Source of the DNA: Candidatus Flexifilum affinis
GTDB taxonomy: Bacteria > Chloroflexota > Anaerolineae > Aggregatilineales > Phototrophicaceae
Assembly (NCBI GenBank): GCA_016713325.1
Contig: JADJPJ010000103.1
Location: forward strand, 1-58,053
Direction: 5' to 3'
DNA length: 58,053 bases
Positions 45,581 to 55,210 of this stretch are shown piece by piece; within the stretch, counting starts at the first letter, position 1, and each line of letters begins with the position of its first letter. The notes below the pieces were generated by a model. That model was not told where the DNA came from. It did no database searches and saw only the letters and a program-made list of their open reading frames with translations. The translations under genes were made by a program, and so were the position numbers.

Positions 45581-46393
45581 CTACTCGACCTTGTTCAGCT
45601 CGGCCATCTCGTCTTCGCCGAGGGTCAGGCCGATGATGTGATAGCCCGCGTCGACGTAGATGACTTCGCCGGTGATCATGCGGCTCATGTCGGAGCCCAG
45701 GAAGACGGCCAGATCGCCGACGTCGTCCTGATGGACAGAGGCGCGGAGCGGCGAATTGCGCTCCGAGTACTTGAGCATCATGCGGATGCCGGGCACGCCC
45801 GCCGCGGCCAGCGTCTTGATGGGGCCGGCGCTGATGGCGTTGACGCGGATACCCTGCGGGCCGAGATCGTTGGCCAGATACCTGGTGATCGTCTCCAGCG
45901 CGGCCTTGGCGATGGCCATGACGTGATACTTGGGCATCACCTTCTCGGAGGCGTAGTAGGTCATGCACATGATGCTGCCGCCTTCGGTCATGAGCGGGGC
46001 GGCGCGTTTGGACATGGCGATCAGGCTGTAGGCGCTGACGTCGAGCGCCATCTTGAAGCCGTCGCGGGAAATGTCGACAAAGCGGCCGCCCAGGTCTTCG
46101 CGGTTGGCGAAGGCCACCGAATGGATCAGCATGTCGAGGCGGCCATAGCGTTCGGCGACCTTGGCGAAGACGCCATCCAGGGCCTCATCGCTCTGGACGT
46201 CGGCTTCTTCGACGAAGTCGCAGCCGATCTCCTCGGCCAGGGGCAGCACGCGCTTGCGCAGGGCATCCCCGCCGGCGTAACTCAGCAGGATCGTCGCCCC
46301 CTGCTCCTTGAGTTTTTTCGTAATGCCCCAGGCAATCGAGTTTTTATTGGCGAGCCCGAAAATCAGGGCGATCTTGCCATCCATCAACCCCAT
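45581..46393 (-). CDS. fabI: Enoyl-[acyl-carrier-protein] reductase FabI
   Basis: A 270-residue SDR-type enzyme reducing enoyl-ACP with NADH in the last step of fatty-acid elongation. Cofactor motif [20 protein letters not shown], FabI-specific [17 protein letters not shown], the catalytic Tyr-x6-Lys in [20 protein letters not shown], and [20 protein letters not shown]. The start ATG 46393 lies behind AAGGAG. Normal length and intact. Cytoplasmic, tetrameric in known members. Confidence 0.97.
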   Translation of the reverse strand: MGLMDGKIALIFGLANKNSIAWGITKKLKEQGATILLSYAGGDALRKRVLPLAEEIGCDFVEEADVQSDEALDGVFAKVAERYGRLDMLIHSVAFANREDLGGRFVDISRDGFKMALDVSAYSLIAMSKRAAPLMTEGGSIMCMTYYASEKVMPKYHVMAIAKAALETITRYLANDLGPQGIRVNAISAGPIKTLAAAGVPGIRMMLKYSERNSPLRASVHQDDVGDLAVFLGSDMSRMITGEVIYVDAGYHIIGLTLGEDEMAELNKVE

Positions 46394-46502
46394 AAGAGTC
46401 ACTCCTTGGTGCGCAAAAAAGCGTTGTCCGTTGACTCTAACACAGACGCGCGACTATAGTTGTCCGTCTGCTCAAGTGCAAGGTCGGAGTATTCACCGGT
46501 AC

Positions 46503-48788
46503 ATGCAGCGGATTCTGCTGATCCTCACCCTTTTCACCCTGGCCGCCTGTGGCATGCTGAACCCAACGGGCAGTTCGACCACCGGCGGGGCCGCACCCAT
46601 CCTTCAGATCACCCAATCGCCCGCCGACGTGGTCCGCGCCTTTCTGGACAACTGGAACGGCAAGAACCGCCAGGGCATGTACGATCTGCTCAGCGGCACC
46701 AGCCGGGGCATGATCACCTTCGCCGTCTTCGACACGGTCTACAACGGGGCCGAGACGACGCTTTCGGCTGAAGGCGTGACCTACACGATCAAGAACACCA
46801 TCGAGCAGGGGAGCACGGCGGCGGTCAACTACGACGCCTCGATCCGCTCGACCCTGTTCGGGGAGATCCTCGACAACAACCGGACCATGCGGCTGGTGCG
46901 CGACGGCAACAACTGGCGGATCGCCTGGACGCAGATGGACATCCTCAACGGTTACGCGCCGGGCACGCGCCTGACGGTCGAATCGCGGCTGACGCCGCGC
47001 GGCAACATCTACGATCGGCGCGGGCAGGTCATGGTCGAGCAAAACGGCGAGGTGGTGGAGATCTACATCGCCGCGCAGAACATGAGCAACTTCGACGGCT
47101 GCGTCAATCTGCTGGCGACTCTGCTGCGCCTGAACCGCACCGATCTGATCGCGCAGATCAACGGCTACAACCCGGAGACCGTGTTCCCCATCGGCGACAT
47201 GGACCCGGATATCTATGCCGCGTGGCAGAACGATCTTGCGGCGTTGTGCAATGTCCAGACGCTGACGCGCGAGACACGCCGCTATGTCGGGCATGGCATC
47301 GCCACGCATCTGGTCGGCTACGTCGGAAACATCCCCGCCGAGGAACTGGAAAGTTATCAGGCGCAGGGCTATACCTCCGACGATATGGTCGGGTTGCTGG
47401 GCGTCGAAGCGGCCTACGAGAGCGAACTGGCCGGTAAGCCGGAGCGCGTGGTGCGTATTCTGGAACCGGGCGGCCTGATCGTCCGCGAACTGGCCGGCAC
47501 CTCCGGTGAGGCGTCGCGGTCGGTCGCCCTGACGCTGGACCTCAATTTGCAGTGGACGGCGGCTCAGGCGCTGAGCGACGCTTACAACTATGCCGGCGGC
47601 AACTGGGCGGCGCGTGAGCATTCGCCCGGCGGCGGGCTGGTGGCGATCGACGTGAACACCGGGGCGATCCTGGCCTTCGCCAGCTATCCCTCGTTCGATC
47701 CGGGTATTTTCAACCCCGACACGCCGATTTTCTTCGTCAGCGACTATATCGTCGAACTGCGCAACGATGCGCGCAATGTGTTCGCCGCCCGCCCGGCACA
47801 GGAGCAGTATTCGCCCGGCTCGACGTTCAAGATCGTCACCCTGACGGCGGCCGCCTCCGAGCGGCTGATGTCGCCCGGCGATCTGTTCGACTGCGGCATG
47901 GAATGGCGTGGACAGGAATTCGGCGACACCTTCGAACGCCGGCTGGACTGGCGCGCCACCGAGGTGCTGGAAGAGGCACGCTTCGCCACCGGACAGGTGT
48001 CGATGAGTGAGGCGCTGGCCGCGTCGTGCAACCCCTTCTTCTACCAGATGGGCGCGCGACTGTTCGGGGAGGTGGGTCCAAACACGCTGACCGAGTACGC
48101 GCGGCGGATGGGCTTTGGCCGCGCCACCGGCCTGGCGCCCATTGTGTCGGAGGCGGCGGGCCAGCTTCCCGTGCTGCGGACGGCGGACGCGGCGATCTCG
48201 GCGGCCGTCGGCCAGTACGATATTCAGGTGACGATGATCCAGATGGCACAGATGGTGGCGGCCGTGGCCAACGGCGGCGAACTGCTGCGCCCGTATGTCG
48301 TCCAGCGCATTGGCGGCGACGATGGGCGAGAGCCGCTGTTCGAGGCGTCTCCGGACCTGGTTGGCAGCATCGGCGTGAGCCAGGCCGCGCTGGACATTGT
48401 CCGCGAGGGCATGTGCATGGTCACGACACAGGATGCCACCGGCCGCTCGACCGGCAAGCAGTTGGGCACGGCCTGGTTCGTCTTTGACGAAGCCGCTCCG
48501 TCTGGCACCGGCATCGCGCCGTACACCGTCTGCGGCAAGACCGGCACGGCGCAAACGGGCCGCGTTGAGCCGAACGGCTGGTTTGTCGCCTATGCCCCGC
48601 GCGAGAATCCGGAGATCGCCGTGGTGGCGATGATCGAACACGGACGCGAAGGATCGGAGACGGCCGCGCCGATCGTGCGGCGGGTGCTGGACGCTTACTT
48701 CAACGTCCCTCAGGCGTCCTATCCGGTCTGGTGGTTCGAGAACAGCTATGTGCCGCTGAACATTCCGGAGGGCAGCACCGGTGGCTGA
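46503..48788 (+). CDS. Lipoprotein class B penicillin-binding protein with NTF2-like N-terminal domain
   Basis: A 761-residue protein. A lipoprotein signal (MQRILLILTLFTLAAC, lipobox LAAC, Cys16) replaces the usual membrane helix. An NTF2-like domain at about 35-150 (ADVVRAFLDNWNGKNRQGMY) is the type found in MecA-like PBPs. The PBP dimerisation domain runs 155-345 (LTPRGNIYDRRGQ). The transpeptidase domain has S440-T-F-K (YSPGSTFKI), S507-C-N, and K678-T-G-T (VCGKTGTAQ). It cross-links septal or side-wall peptidoglycan in the periplasm. MecA-type N-terminal domains are linked to low beta-lactam affinity in staphylococci; that property is not shown here. Start ATG 46503 behind no strong SD. 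Confidence 0.92.
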   Translation: MQRILLILTLFTLAACGMLNPTGSSTTGGAAPILQITQSPADVVRAFLDNWNGKNRQGMYDLLSGTSRGMITFAVFDTVYNGAETTLSAEGVTYTIKNTIEQGSTAAVNYDASIRSTLFGEILDNNRTMRLVRDGNNWRIAWTQMDILNGYAPGTRLTVESRLTPRGNIYDRRGQVMVEQNGEVVEIYIAAQNMSNFDGCVNLLATLLRLNRTDLIAQINGYNPETVFPIGDMDPDIYAAWQNDLAALCNVQTLTRETRRYVGHGIATHLVGYVGNIPAEELESYQAQGYTSDDMVGLLGVEAAYESELAGKPERVVRILEPGGLIVRELAGTSGEASRSVALTLDLNLQWTAAQALSDAYNYAGGNWAAREHSPGGGLVAIDVNTGAILAFASYPSFDPGIFNPDTPIFFVSDYIVELRNDARNVFAARPAQEQYSPGSTFKIVTLTAAASERLMSPGDLFDCGMEWRGQEFGDTFERRLDWRATEVLEEARFATGQVSMSEALAASCNPFFYQMGARLFGEVGPNTLTEYARRMGFGRATGLAPIVSEAAGQLPVLRTADAAISAAVGQYDIQVTMIQMAQMVAAVANGGELLRPYVVQRIGGDDGREPLFEASPDLVGSIGVSQAALDIVREGMCMVTTQDATGRSTGKQLGTAWFVFDEAAPSGTGIAPYTVCGKTGTAQTGRVEPNGWFVAYAPRENPEIAVVAMIEHGREGSETAAPIVRRVLDAYFNVPQASYPVWWFENSYVPLNIPEGSTGG

Positions 48789-49125
48789 CATGGAGAAGAT
48801 TGCCCGCTGCGCCGTCTGCGACGGCTACGGCTGGATCGAGGCCGACCCCGATGCGATCGGGGACCCGGACGACGAGTCGGACGGCAGCGAGTGTATGTGG
48901 TGTGGAGGAATCGGCTACGTGTTCCAGAATGAGCGGGGGGTCAGCCGGCGCATCCCGTCGGACCTGCTCGCGATCCATTCCGAGACGCTGGAGCAGTTGG
49001 AGCTGGCGCGCCTGCGCGAGATCGGCTACAGCGGCGAGGCGAAGAAGCCGTGGCAGCAGCAGATCCGCATCGAGCGGGGAGACCGAATCGCGCGGCCGCC
49101 GGAGGATGACGCGTCTGAGGCGTAG
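48781..49125 (+). CDS. Small zinc-ribbon protein
   Basis: A 114-residue protein whose GTG start overlaps the PBP stop by eight bases, so it is probably co-translated; ATG 48790 is an alternative. Two Cys pairs, CAVCDGYGWIE and CMWCGGIGYVFQ, resemble the CxxCxGxG zinc knuckles of DnaJ. The rest is acidic and helical (LEQLELARLREIGYSGE). It may be a zinc-binding chaperone or regulator acting with the PBP; no family is recognised. Confidence 0.7.
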   Translation: MADMEKIARCAVCDGYGWIEADPDAIGDPDDESDGSECMWCGGIGYVFQNERGVSRRIPSDLLAIHSETLEQLELARLREIGYSGEAKKPWQQQIRIERGDRIARPPEDDASEA

Positions 49126-49147
49126 CTGCGGATTGTTGGGTGGCGTG

Positions 49148-49230
49148 GTCGGACGCCCAGAAGGGCGTCCCTACGAATTGCGGGGGTGGAGTTGACGGAC
49201 GCGCAGTAGCGCGTCCTTACGAATTGCCGG
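49148..49230. repeat. Two family A palindromes, one overlapping the receptor-kinase stop
   Basis: GGACGCCCAGAAGGGCGTCC followed by CTACGAATTG at 49151-49180, then GACGGACGCGCAGTAGCGCG followed by TCCTTACGAATTG at 49194-49226. The second one encodes the last residues (GNS) and the stop codon (49217-49219) of the convergent kinase gene. Confidence 0.75.
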
Positions 49231-51307
49231 ATTCGGGCGTCGCTTCGGCGGTGGCGGAGGGTTCGGCCTCCATCGCGGACTCGGCAGCGGCGTTCTCCTG
49301 GGTGATGGTCGCGCCCGGCGGCACCAGGATCGTCTCCGGCATGGGCGCCCCGGCCATCAGCTTGACCAGCGAATCGACTGCCAGCCGCGCGAACTCCTCG
49401 CGCCCAACATCCACGGAAGCACGCAGATAGTAGCCGTCGGCGATGTGCTGGCGGGCCAGCGGCTCGGCATCGACGCTGCCAATGATAACCGCGTCGGGCG
49501 GGATGCTGGCCGCTTGAAGCGCAGCAATCGCCCCGTAGGAACCGGCGTCGTTGATGCTCAGAATGGCATCGAACTCCACGCCCTCTTCGATCAGCCGTTC
49601 AATCGAGCGCTGCCCATCGTCGCGCGTGCCGCCCAGGTAGCGCCCGATGATCTCGGCGTCCGGGGCCATTTCGAGGAGTCCCGCCTCCATGCCATTGGCG
49701 CGTGAGACGATCGCCGGCATGGTCGGAAAGTCGAGGACGACGACGCGGGCGCGCCCGCCGCGCTCGTCCTTGACGATCTGCCCGATGGCCCGCCCTGCCT
49801 GAAGCCCCATGAGCGAATCGTCGCCGGCCATGAGCACGCCGCCGTAGTTCTCGATCTCGGCGGCCATGACGACGATTGGCAGACCGGCGGACTGGGCGCT
49901 TTGCAGCGTCTCGTCCAGCAGCGTGATATCCTTCGGGCAGATGATCAGGCCCGCGACGCCGTCGGTGCGCGCCTGCTCGATCTGCGTGAGTTGAAGGTAG
50001 GCGTCGTTGTCGGCGTTATAGATGCGGAACGGGAGGCCGTAGGCGGCGGCGAACCCGGCGATTTCGCGGGCCTGGGCGGCGTGATACTGGCTGGACTGCA
50101 CACAGGCGGCGTAGGCGATGAACCCGCTGTCACCGACCCGAGCGCGCGCCATTTGAATTTCTTCGCTGGAGGGGGACGCGTCGTCGCTGTAGCCGATCTC
50201 GTCTTCCATCACGACCGGGTGCGGTATCGGCGTCGGCAGCGGGTTGGGGGTGCTGGTCGACGGCGCTGCGGTCGGCAGCCTGATCACCCCGGTGGCAATG
50301 AGCACCAGCGCGGCGACGGCCACGACCAGCAGGGCGCCGACTCCGGCGAGCAGCGGACGCGTATGCTCATCCGCGATCCTGTTCAACGTGGGGCTGGTCG
50401 GCGTGGTGATTGGGACGCGCGCCGGCGGCGTGGGCTGCATGACCGGGAAGCTGCCGGTGCTGGTCGAACGGCCGAGGGCGCTGTTGACGTCGGCGGCCAG
50501 CTCGACGGCGCTGCTGTAGCGGTCGTCCGGCGCTTTGGCCATCGCCTTGAGCACAACGGCGTCGAGGACGGGAGGCAGATCCGGGTTGATGCTGGAGGGC
50601 AGATCCGGCGTTTTTTCGAGATGCTGGTAGATGATCGAGACGACATTGTTGTCCGAGGCCTGGAAGGGCGCTCTGCCGGTCAGCATGTGGTAGAGGATGA
50701 CGCCCAGGCTGTAGATGTCGCTGCGGGCGTCCAGCGCTTCGCCGCGGAGCTGCTCGGGCGACATGTAGGCCGGAGTCCCGACGATGGTGTCGGTCTTGGT
50801 GATGCTGAGAGGGTCTTCTATCAGCTTGGCCAGGCCAAAATCGGAAAGGAAGGCGTTGCCGGCGTCGTCGAGCAGGATGTTGCTCGGCTTGAGGTCGCGG
50901 TGCAGCACCCCATGATGGTGCGCATAGTTCAGGCCGCGCGCGATCTGCATGAGCAGGTCGGCGGCGTTGTTGACCTCCAGCGGGCCGTGCGCCAGGCGGT
51001 CGCTGAGCGTGCCGCCGCGCAGCAGGCGCATGGCGATGAAGGCGATGTCGTTGACGATGCCATAGTCGTAAATTGGCAGGATGTGAATGTGTTCGAGCGT
51101 CGCGATCAGGCGGGCTTCCTGTTCAAAGCGGCGGCGAAACTCTTCCCGACGCCCCTGAGTCGGATCAAGCGAAATGACCTTCAGGGCGATGGAGCGATCC
51201 ACCGACGGTTGGTAGGCGCGATAAACCGAGGCCATGCCTCCCTGACCGATCTTTTCCTCGACCCGAAAAGCGCCGATTTGTCTCCCCACAAGCGGATCGG
51301 TCTGCAT
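49217..51307 (-). CDS. Transmembrane Ser/Thr kinase with extracellular sugar-binding-protein-like domain
   Basis: A 696-residue receptor-like kinase. The PknB-type kinase domain is at about 14-275: glycine loop GQGGMASVY (21-29), K43 in ALK, HRDLKPSN (136-143), DFG (156-158), GTPAYMSPEQ. A juxtamembrane Pro/Thr-rich stretch leads to one membrane helix (about 319-342, LLAGVGALLVVAVAALVLIA). Outside, residues 395-660 follow the type I periplasmic-binding-protein pattern of RbsB/LacI: DSGFIAYAACVQSSQYHAAQ, GLIICPKDITLLDETLQSAQ, GLPIVVMAAEI, GVEFDAILSINDAGSYGAIA. This couples sugar or autoinducer binding to phosphorylation. Start ATG 51307. Intact. Confidence 0.93.
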   Translation of the reverse strand: MQTDPLVGRQIGAFRVEEKIGQGGMASVYRAYQPSVDRSIALKVISLDPTQGRREEFRRRFEQEARLIATLEHIHILPIYDYGIVNDIAFIAMRLLRGGTLSDRLAHGPLEVNNAADLLMQIARGLNYAHHHGVLHRDLKPSNILLDDAGNAFLSDFGLAKLIEDPLSITKTDTIVGTPAYMSPEQLRGEALDARSDIYSLGVILYHMLTGRAPFQASDNNVVSIIYQHLEKTPDLPSSINPDLPPVLDAVVLKAMAKAPDDRYSSAVELAADVNSALGRSTSTGSFPVMQPTPPARVPITTPTSPTLNRIADEHTRPLLAGVGALLVVAVAALVLIATGVIRLPTAAPSTSTPNPLPTPIPHPVVMEDEIGYSDDASPSSEEIQMARARVGDSGFIAYAACVQSSQYHAAQAREIAGFAAAYGLPFRIYNADNDAYLQLTQIEQARTDGVAGLIICPKDITLLDETLQSAQSAGLPIVVMAAEIENYGGVLMAGDDSLMGLQAGRAIGQIVKDERGGRARVVVLDFPTMPAIVSRANGMEAGLLEMAPDAEIIGRYLGGTRDDGQRSIERLIEEGVEFDAILSINDAGSYGAIAALQAASIPPDAVIIGSVDAEPLARQHIADGYYLRASVDVGREEFARLAVDSLVKLMAGAPMPETILVPPGATITQENAAAESAMEAEPSATAEATPESGNS

Positions 51308-51362
51308 AGAACCGGATTGTCCTTCAGGATGCAGCCAGGTTATAAATGTAAAGACATTACGG

Positions 51363-51368
51363 ATTATA
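51363..51368 (-). promoter_or_regulatory. Candidate -10 box of the receptor-kinase gene
   Basis: TATAAT on the minus strand, 55 bases upstream of the start codon. No good -35 is seen. Confidence 0.4.
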
Positions 51369-51536
51369 ACAAACAAAGCGAGCGGATGCTCTTCATTCAG
51401 CACAATTGTACAGATTGAGAGAGCGGAGGCGCCTGTTCGCCGCGCACGGGACTGTGGCTCCCTGTAAGCATTACGCGTTCGCTGGCGATGGGTTCAACGC
51501 GAGATTGCATCCGATAATTAAAGGACGTCCGTCGCG

Positions 51537-51569
51537 GCGGACGCCGTTGCGCGTCCCCTACGAACCGCC
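51537..51569 (+). repeat. Family A palindrome; 51308-51739 otherwise without a gene
   Basis: GGCGGACGCCGTTGCGCGTC followed by CCCTACGAACCGCC. The remainder of this 430-base gap shows only the kinase promoter region and a T/A-richer stretch before the next gene. Confidence 0.7.
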
Positions 51570-51739
51570 AGAAGCGTGTAGTGCCGTCCAGCAGGGCATC
51601 TGCTGAATACATTCCATCGCCGATCATGTCCCGTGGTCAGCGGGGCGGCGTCCGGTCGTAGGGAGATCGGCGTAGTCGGGCGGGGCATCGCCTTTTATAA
51701 TGCAACCATGCGAGACGACGACTCGGTGAAGTAAAGACA

Positions 51740-52792
51740 ATGAAAACGATGCGCGTGTTGAAATCGCGCTGCTGATCGGCGGGCTGCTCGTGGTGGGCGC
51801 GCCGGCGCTGGCACCAGGGACAGGTCGCGGCGCTGCCGGCGACGTATACGCTGTTCGGGGTGACGCATATCTACCAGGGCTGGAACAACTGCGGCCCGGC
51901 GACGCTGACGATGGGGCTGACCTACTTCGGCTATCCGGCGGAGCAGAACCCGGCGGCGGGTGGCTGAAGCCGAACAGCGAGGACAAGAACGTCAGCCCGT
52001 GGCAGATGGTCGAGTATGAACCAGCACACGGCCGGCGACGTGCGGGCGCTGCTGCGCTATGGCGGCACGCTGGACCGACTGAAGACGCTGGTCGCCAACA
52101 ACTTCCCGGTGCTGATCGAGAGCGGTTACGATCCCGTCTCGGCCAACCAGGGCTGGATGGGTCACTATCTGCTGGTGACCGGCTACGACGACGGACGCAG
52201 CCAGTTCATCACGCAGGACAGCTATGACGGGCCGGACCTGGCCTACAGCTATGACCATATTCGCGAGTACTGGAAGCACTTCAACTACCTGTACCTCGCC
52301 CTGTACGAACCGGCGCGCGAGGCCGAGCTGATGACCCTGCTGGGGGCGGATGCCGACGAGACGAACAACCTGTACAACACGCTGGCGCTGGCGCGGACCG
52401 ACGCGATCGCCAACCGGGACGATCCGTTCGCCTGGTTCAATATCGGCAGCAGCTACACGCACCTGGGCATGTACGCGGAAGCGGCGTCGGCGTTCGATTT
52501 CGCGCGCAACACGCCGGACGGCCTGCCCTGGCGCATGCTGTGGTACCAGTTCGCGCCGTATGAAGCGTACCTGGCGGTGGGCCGGACGGACGACGTCATT
52601 GCCCTGGCGCGAGCGACGCTCGACGACGGCGGCGGCCAGTTCGTGGAAGAGACGTACTACTACGGCGGGCTGGCGCGGCAGGCCAAGGGCGAGACCGACC
52701 GGGCGATCGACAACTTCAACGGGGCGATCACCTTCAACCCCAACTTCACGCCGGCGCGCGAGGCGCGGGATCAGTTGATGTCAGGGGGGTAG
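51740..52792 (+). CDS. C39-like peptidase with TPR-like C-terminus, frameshifted
   Basis: The N-terminus (MKTMRVL, then in another frame IALLIGGLLVVGAPALA) is a signal peptide. The catalytic Cys is in YQGWNNCGPATLTMGLTYFG and the His in GHYLLVTGYDDGRSQFITQD, the two landmarks of papain-like C39 domains; the Asp/Asn may be in ITQDSYDGP. From about residue 230 on, helical repeats (DDPFAWFNIGSSYTHLGMYA; TYYYGGLARQAKGETDRAID; FNPNFTPAREARDQL) are TPR-like. Three frame changes occur before 52030; the rest is open to TAG at 52790-52792. It is an extracellular protease-like protein, common in Chloroflexota; substrate unknown. Confidence 0.75.
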
Positions 52793-52804
52793 GCGTCAGG
52801 AGAC

Positions 52805-53115
52805 TGTCAGGCGACCCCTCACCCCTGGCAAGCTTGCTCGCACGCCCTCTGCGAGCGGAGAAAGTGGGTTGCGACGACCCCTCATCCCCCGACCCCTTCT
52901 CCCACGCAAGCGCCTTGCAAGCAAGCGGGGAGAAGGGGAGTCGGTTGTGTACAACTCGGGTATACCTGAGACCATTTCCACCCCGCAGCATGCAAGCGGG
53001 GCTGAGGGGGTGACCATAGATTTCTCCTACGCTCAGATCCTCCGCGGCCAGTTCCCCCTCTCCCCGCTTGCGTGGGAGAGGGGGTCAAGGGGTGAGGGGG
53101 AACCCGTGGCGTGAA
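52805..53115. repeat. Cluster of family B palindromic repeats; 52793-53198 has no gene
   Basis: Three units: CCCCTCACCCCTGGCAAGCT at 52816, CCCCTCATCCCCCGACCCCT at 52878, and an inverted unit CCCCCTCTCCCCGCTTGCGT ending GGGGTGAGGGGG at 53055-53101. AGCTTGC/GCAAGC inner repeats recur. Confidence 0.7.
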
Positions 53116-53198
53116 TCCTGGCAAGCTGGTGTCAGATGCAGACCTCTTCCCTCACCCGAGCGACGCGGCGGGAGACGGCGTGAACCTTCAGGCGCCCT

Positions 53199-54052
53199 CT
53201 AGGGGTAGTTGCTGTCCTCGCCGAACACAAACGCGATGCCGTTGAGATCGGCGGCCTCGCGGACGGATATGCGCAATTCAGCAAGTTCCGGGAACTGGTC
53301 GAACCACAGAATTTTCGCTTCGACCACGGAGGCCTCGCCATCCACCGGGAGCATGTCGTCGTCCAGCCCGACGAAGTAGGAGAAGCTTTCGGCAAAGTCC
53401 TCAATCGGGTTGGTGGCCGCGTACTCGGACACAAAGCCGTCCGGGTTTTCGTCGAAGAAGTACGCTGCGGAGTCGTCCAGCTCCTCGTAGACGATCATCT
53501 CGACGGCCTCTGGCGTCCAGAACGTCTCGGTGAACAACTGGATGTACGAGGTCGGCCACCGGGCGGCCATCGTCGAACGCGATGGTCGGACAGGCGGCCA
53601 TCCTCATCGAGCGCGGCCGCGTATTCGTCTTCTGAAAGCTCCCCGGCGCGGTCCCGCAGGACCGACGGATAGGTGTCATACTGGGTGTTGTTGAGCGCCA
53701 GAATATGCCCGAACTCGTGAATAATGGTGAGGGCGCGCTCGGGGTCGTCATCGATCGCGACGCCGAACTCCCACACCTCCTCCTCCAGCTCGCTGACATA
53801 GGCCAGCGTATCCTCGGACTCGAAGACGGCGAACTCGTACAGATACTGGTCGATATAGTCGGTGGGCAGCAGCGACACCAGCTGAATCCACAGATCTTCG
53901 TGAGACGGGTCCTCCTCGCCGCTGATGAGGGACAGTTCCCCGGCTTCGTCGATGGCATAGCGTGCCAGCTCGTTCAGGTCGTCCTCCTGAGCGATCACCC
54001 CAACGACCACGATCTGTAATGCAATCACGAACAGCGCAGCAATCCGCCGCAT
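53199..54052 (-). CDS. Secreted HEXXH zinc-peptidase-like protein, frameshifted
   Basis: Start ATG 54052 behind AAAAGGAGG. Signal peptide MRRIAALFVIALQIVVVGVI with cleavage before QEDD. The zinc site is LTIIHEFGHILALNN (HEXXH), and NPIEDFAESFSYFVGLDDD offers the conserved downstream E for a third ligand. The protein is very acidic. One or two frame changes lie near 53550-53590, where RLSDHRVRRW shifts to GRPVADLVHP and WPTSYIQLFTETFW. About 285 residues when joined. It resembles secreted zincins of unknown target. Confidence 0.7.
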
Positions 54053-54279
54053 GATGGATGCCTCCTTTTGTGTTCTATTGGTTGCAGGGAAAAATGACTT
54101 GTCGAATTGTAAGCGGGAACGCCTGGCCGCGCCACATGCCGTGCCGAGCCGGCTCGCCTGGGGAGCACGGGTGGCGGTGGTATTCACGGATGCGTGCCGG
54201 GCGCCGCCCGAGGGGCTGAAGCCGCCTGGCTGGGAAAAGACTCGCTCACTAAAGGAGCGTTAACCGCGGCAACGAACCG

Positions 54280-55134
54280 TTAGGGAAACTCGTCAAAAAC
54301 AGGGCGCAGGGCGACCCCACTCGGAATAGCCGCCAAGGGTCAGGATGTGATCGATGAAAACCCTATCCGCCTTGCGTTCTCGTGGATGTGTTCCCATTAA
54401 TCTAATTGAAAAGGTCTTTCCATTGAGGTCATAGGTTCGGTCGCGAGGCTCGATCTGAATGAGGTCGGGCAGCCCCCCGCACATGCCCCAGACGCCGTAT
54501 GGAGCGACGCCCGCTGGGTAGCGTCAATGGTCCGCTGTCGCCACCATCGGGGCGCGGCGGATACTTCTGCCCGTAGTAGAAGAAGCCCGCGTCTCGTCCC
54601 ACTCATCCCCCAGGGATGCAGTCGTCCGTCCGTGCCGCGACCCGCTTTCTCCCCTCTCCAGGGCTGTGGGCGCCGCGGGCCGAGTGCCGGCACAGCCCGA
54701 CAGCCTGTTCATGGCGCACTTGTGCGATACCGCGCGTGGATTGCACTTTGCCCTCATAGATCTCGGACTCGGTCAGAAAGGTCGGCAGATCGACCGCAGG
54801 CGTGCCGCGTTCAAACTGCCAGTACTGTTCATCCGTAATCTGAAAGCGGGCGATATAGAACCGGGGCAGATAGACGATGCGTTGTCTGACCTTGCCATAG
54901 GGCACGGGCATGCTTCCTTTGAAGAGCAGTCGCTCCTCAACTTCAGGGTCCTCGCCATTGAGGATTTTAGCCAGCGCCGCATCCATCTTCTCCCGAATGT
55001 CGGCAGGCTTGGCGGCACTAGCCCGGATGTCGCGGGTCTTGAGCCAGAGCGTTCGCCACTGGTCTCCGACAGCCCGGTGATGAACTCGCCTTCGGGGATC
55101 CCACCCAGTTTTCGCGATCCAGGATGTTGCCCAT
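54280..55134 (-). CDS. Formylglycine-generating-enzyme-like (SUMF1) protein, frameshifted
   Basis: Start ATG 55134 (MGNILDRENWVG) behind GGAGG. The N-terminal text IPEGEFITGLSE is the FGE opening (IPxGxFxMG). Later YLPRFYIARFQITDEQYWQF corresponds to the V-x-x-F-x-I-x-x-x-E-V-T-xxQY region, and pieces in other frames show DGRLHPWGDEWDETRASS, equivalent to the R-x-YPWG motif of the fold. The end GKTFSIRLMGTHPRERKADR is unusual. At least four frame changes are needed. Known members oxidise Cys to formylglycine in sulfatases or act in ergothioneine or other pathways; many are structural. No sulfatase is nearby in the window. Confidence 0.6.
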
Positions 55135-55210
55135 GTCGGTGTCCTCCGGTGTCAGTAAGCGCCGGCTCCATGCGTTGATTGTACTCAGGAACGGGTGGAT
55201 CAGCCGGGCG

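Noticed and set aside
46437..48791. A 784-codon minus-strand frame opposite the PBP gene
   Set aside because: Antisense to a PBP with all catalytic motifs; no recognisable domain of its own.
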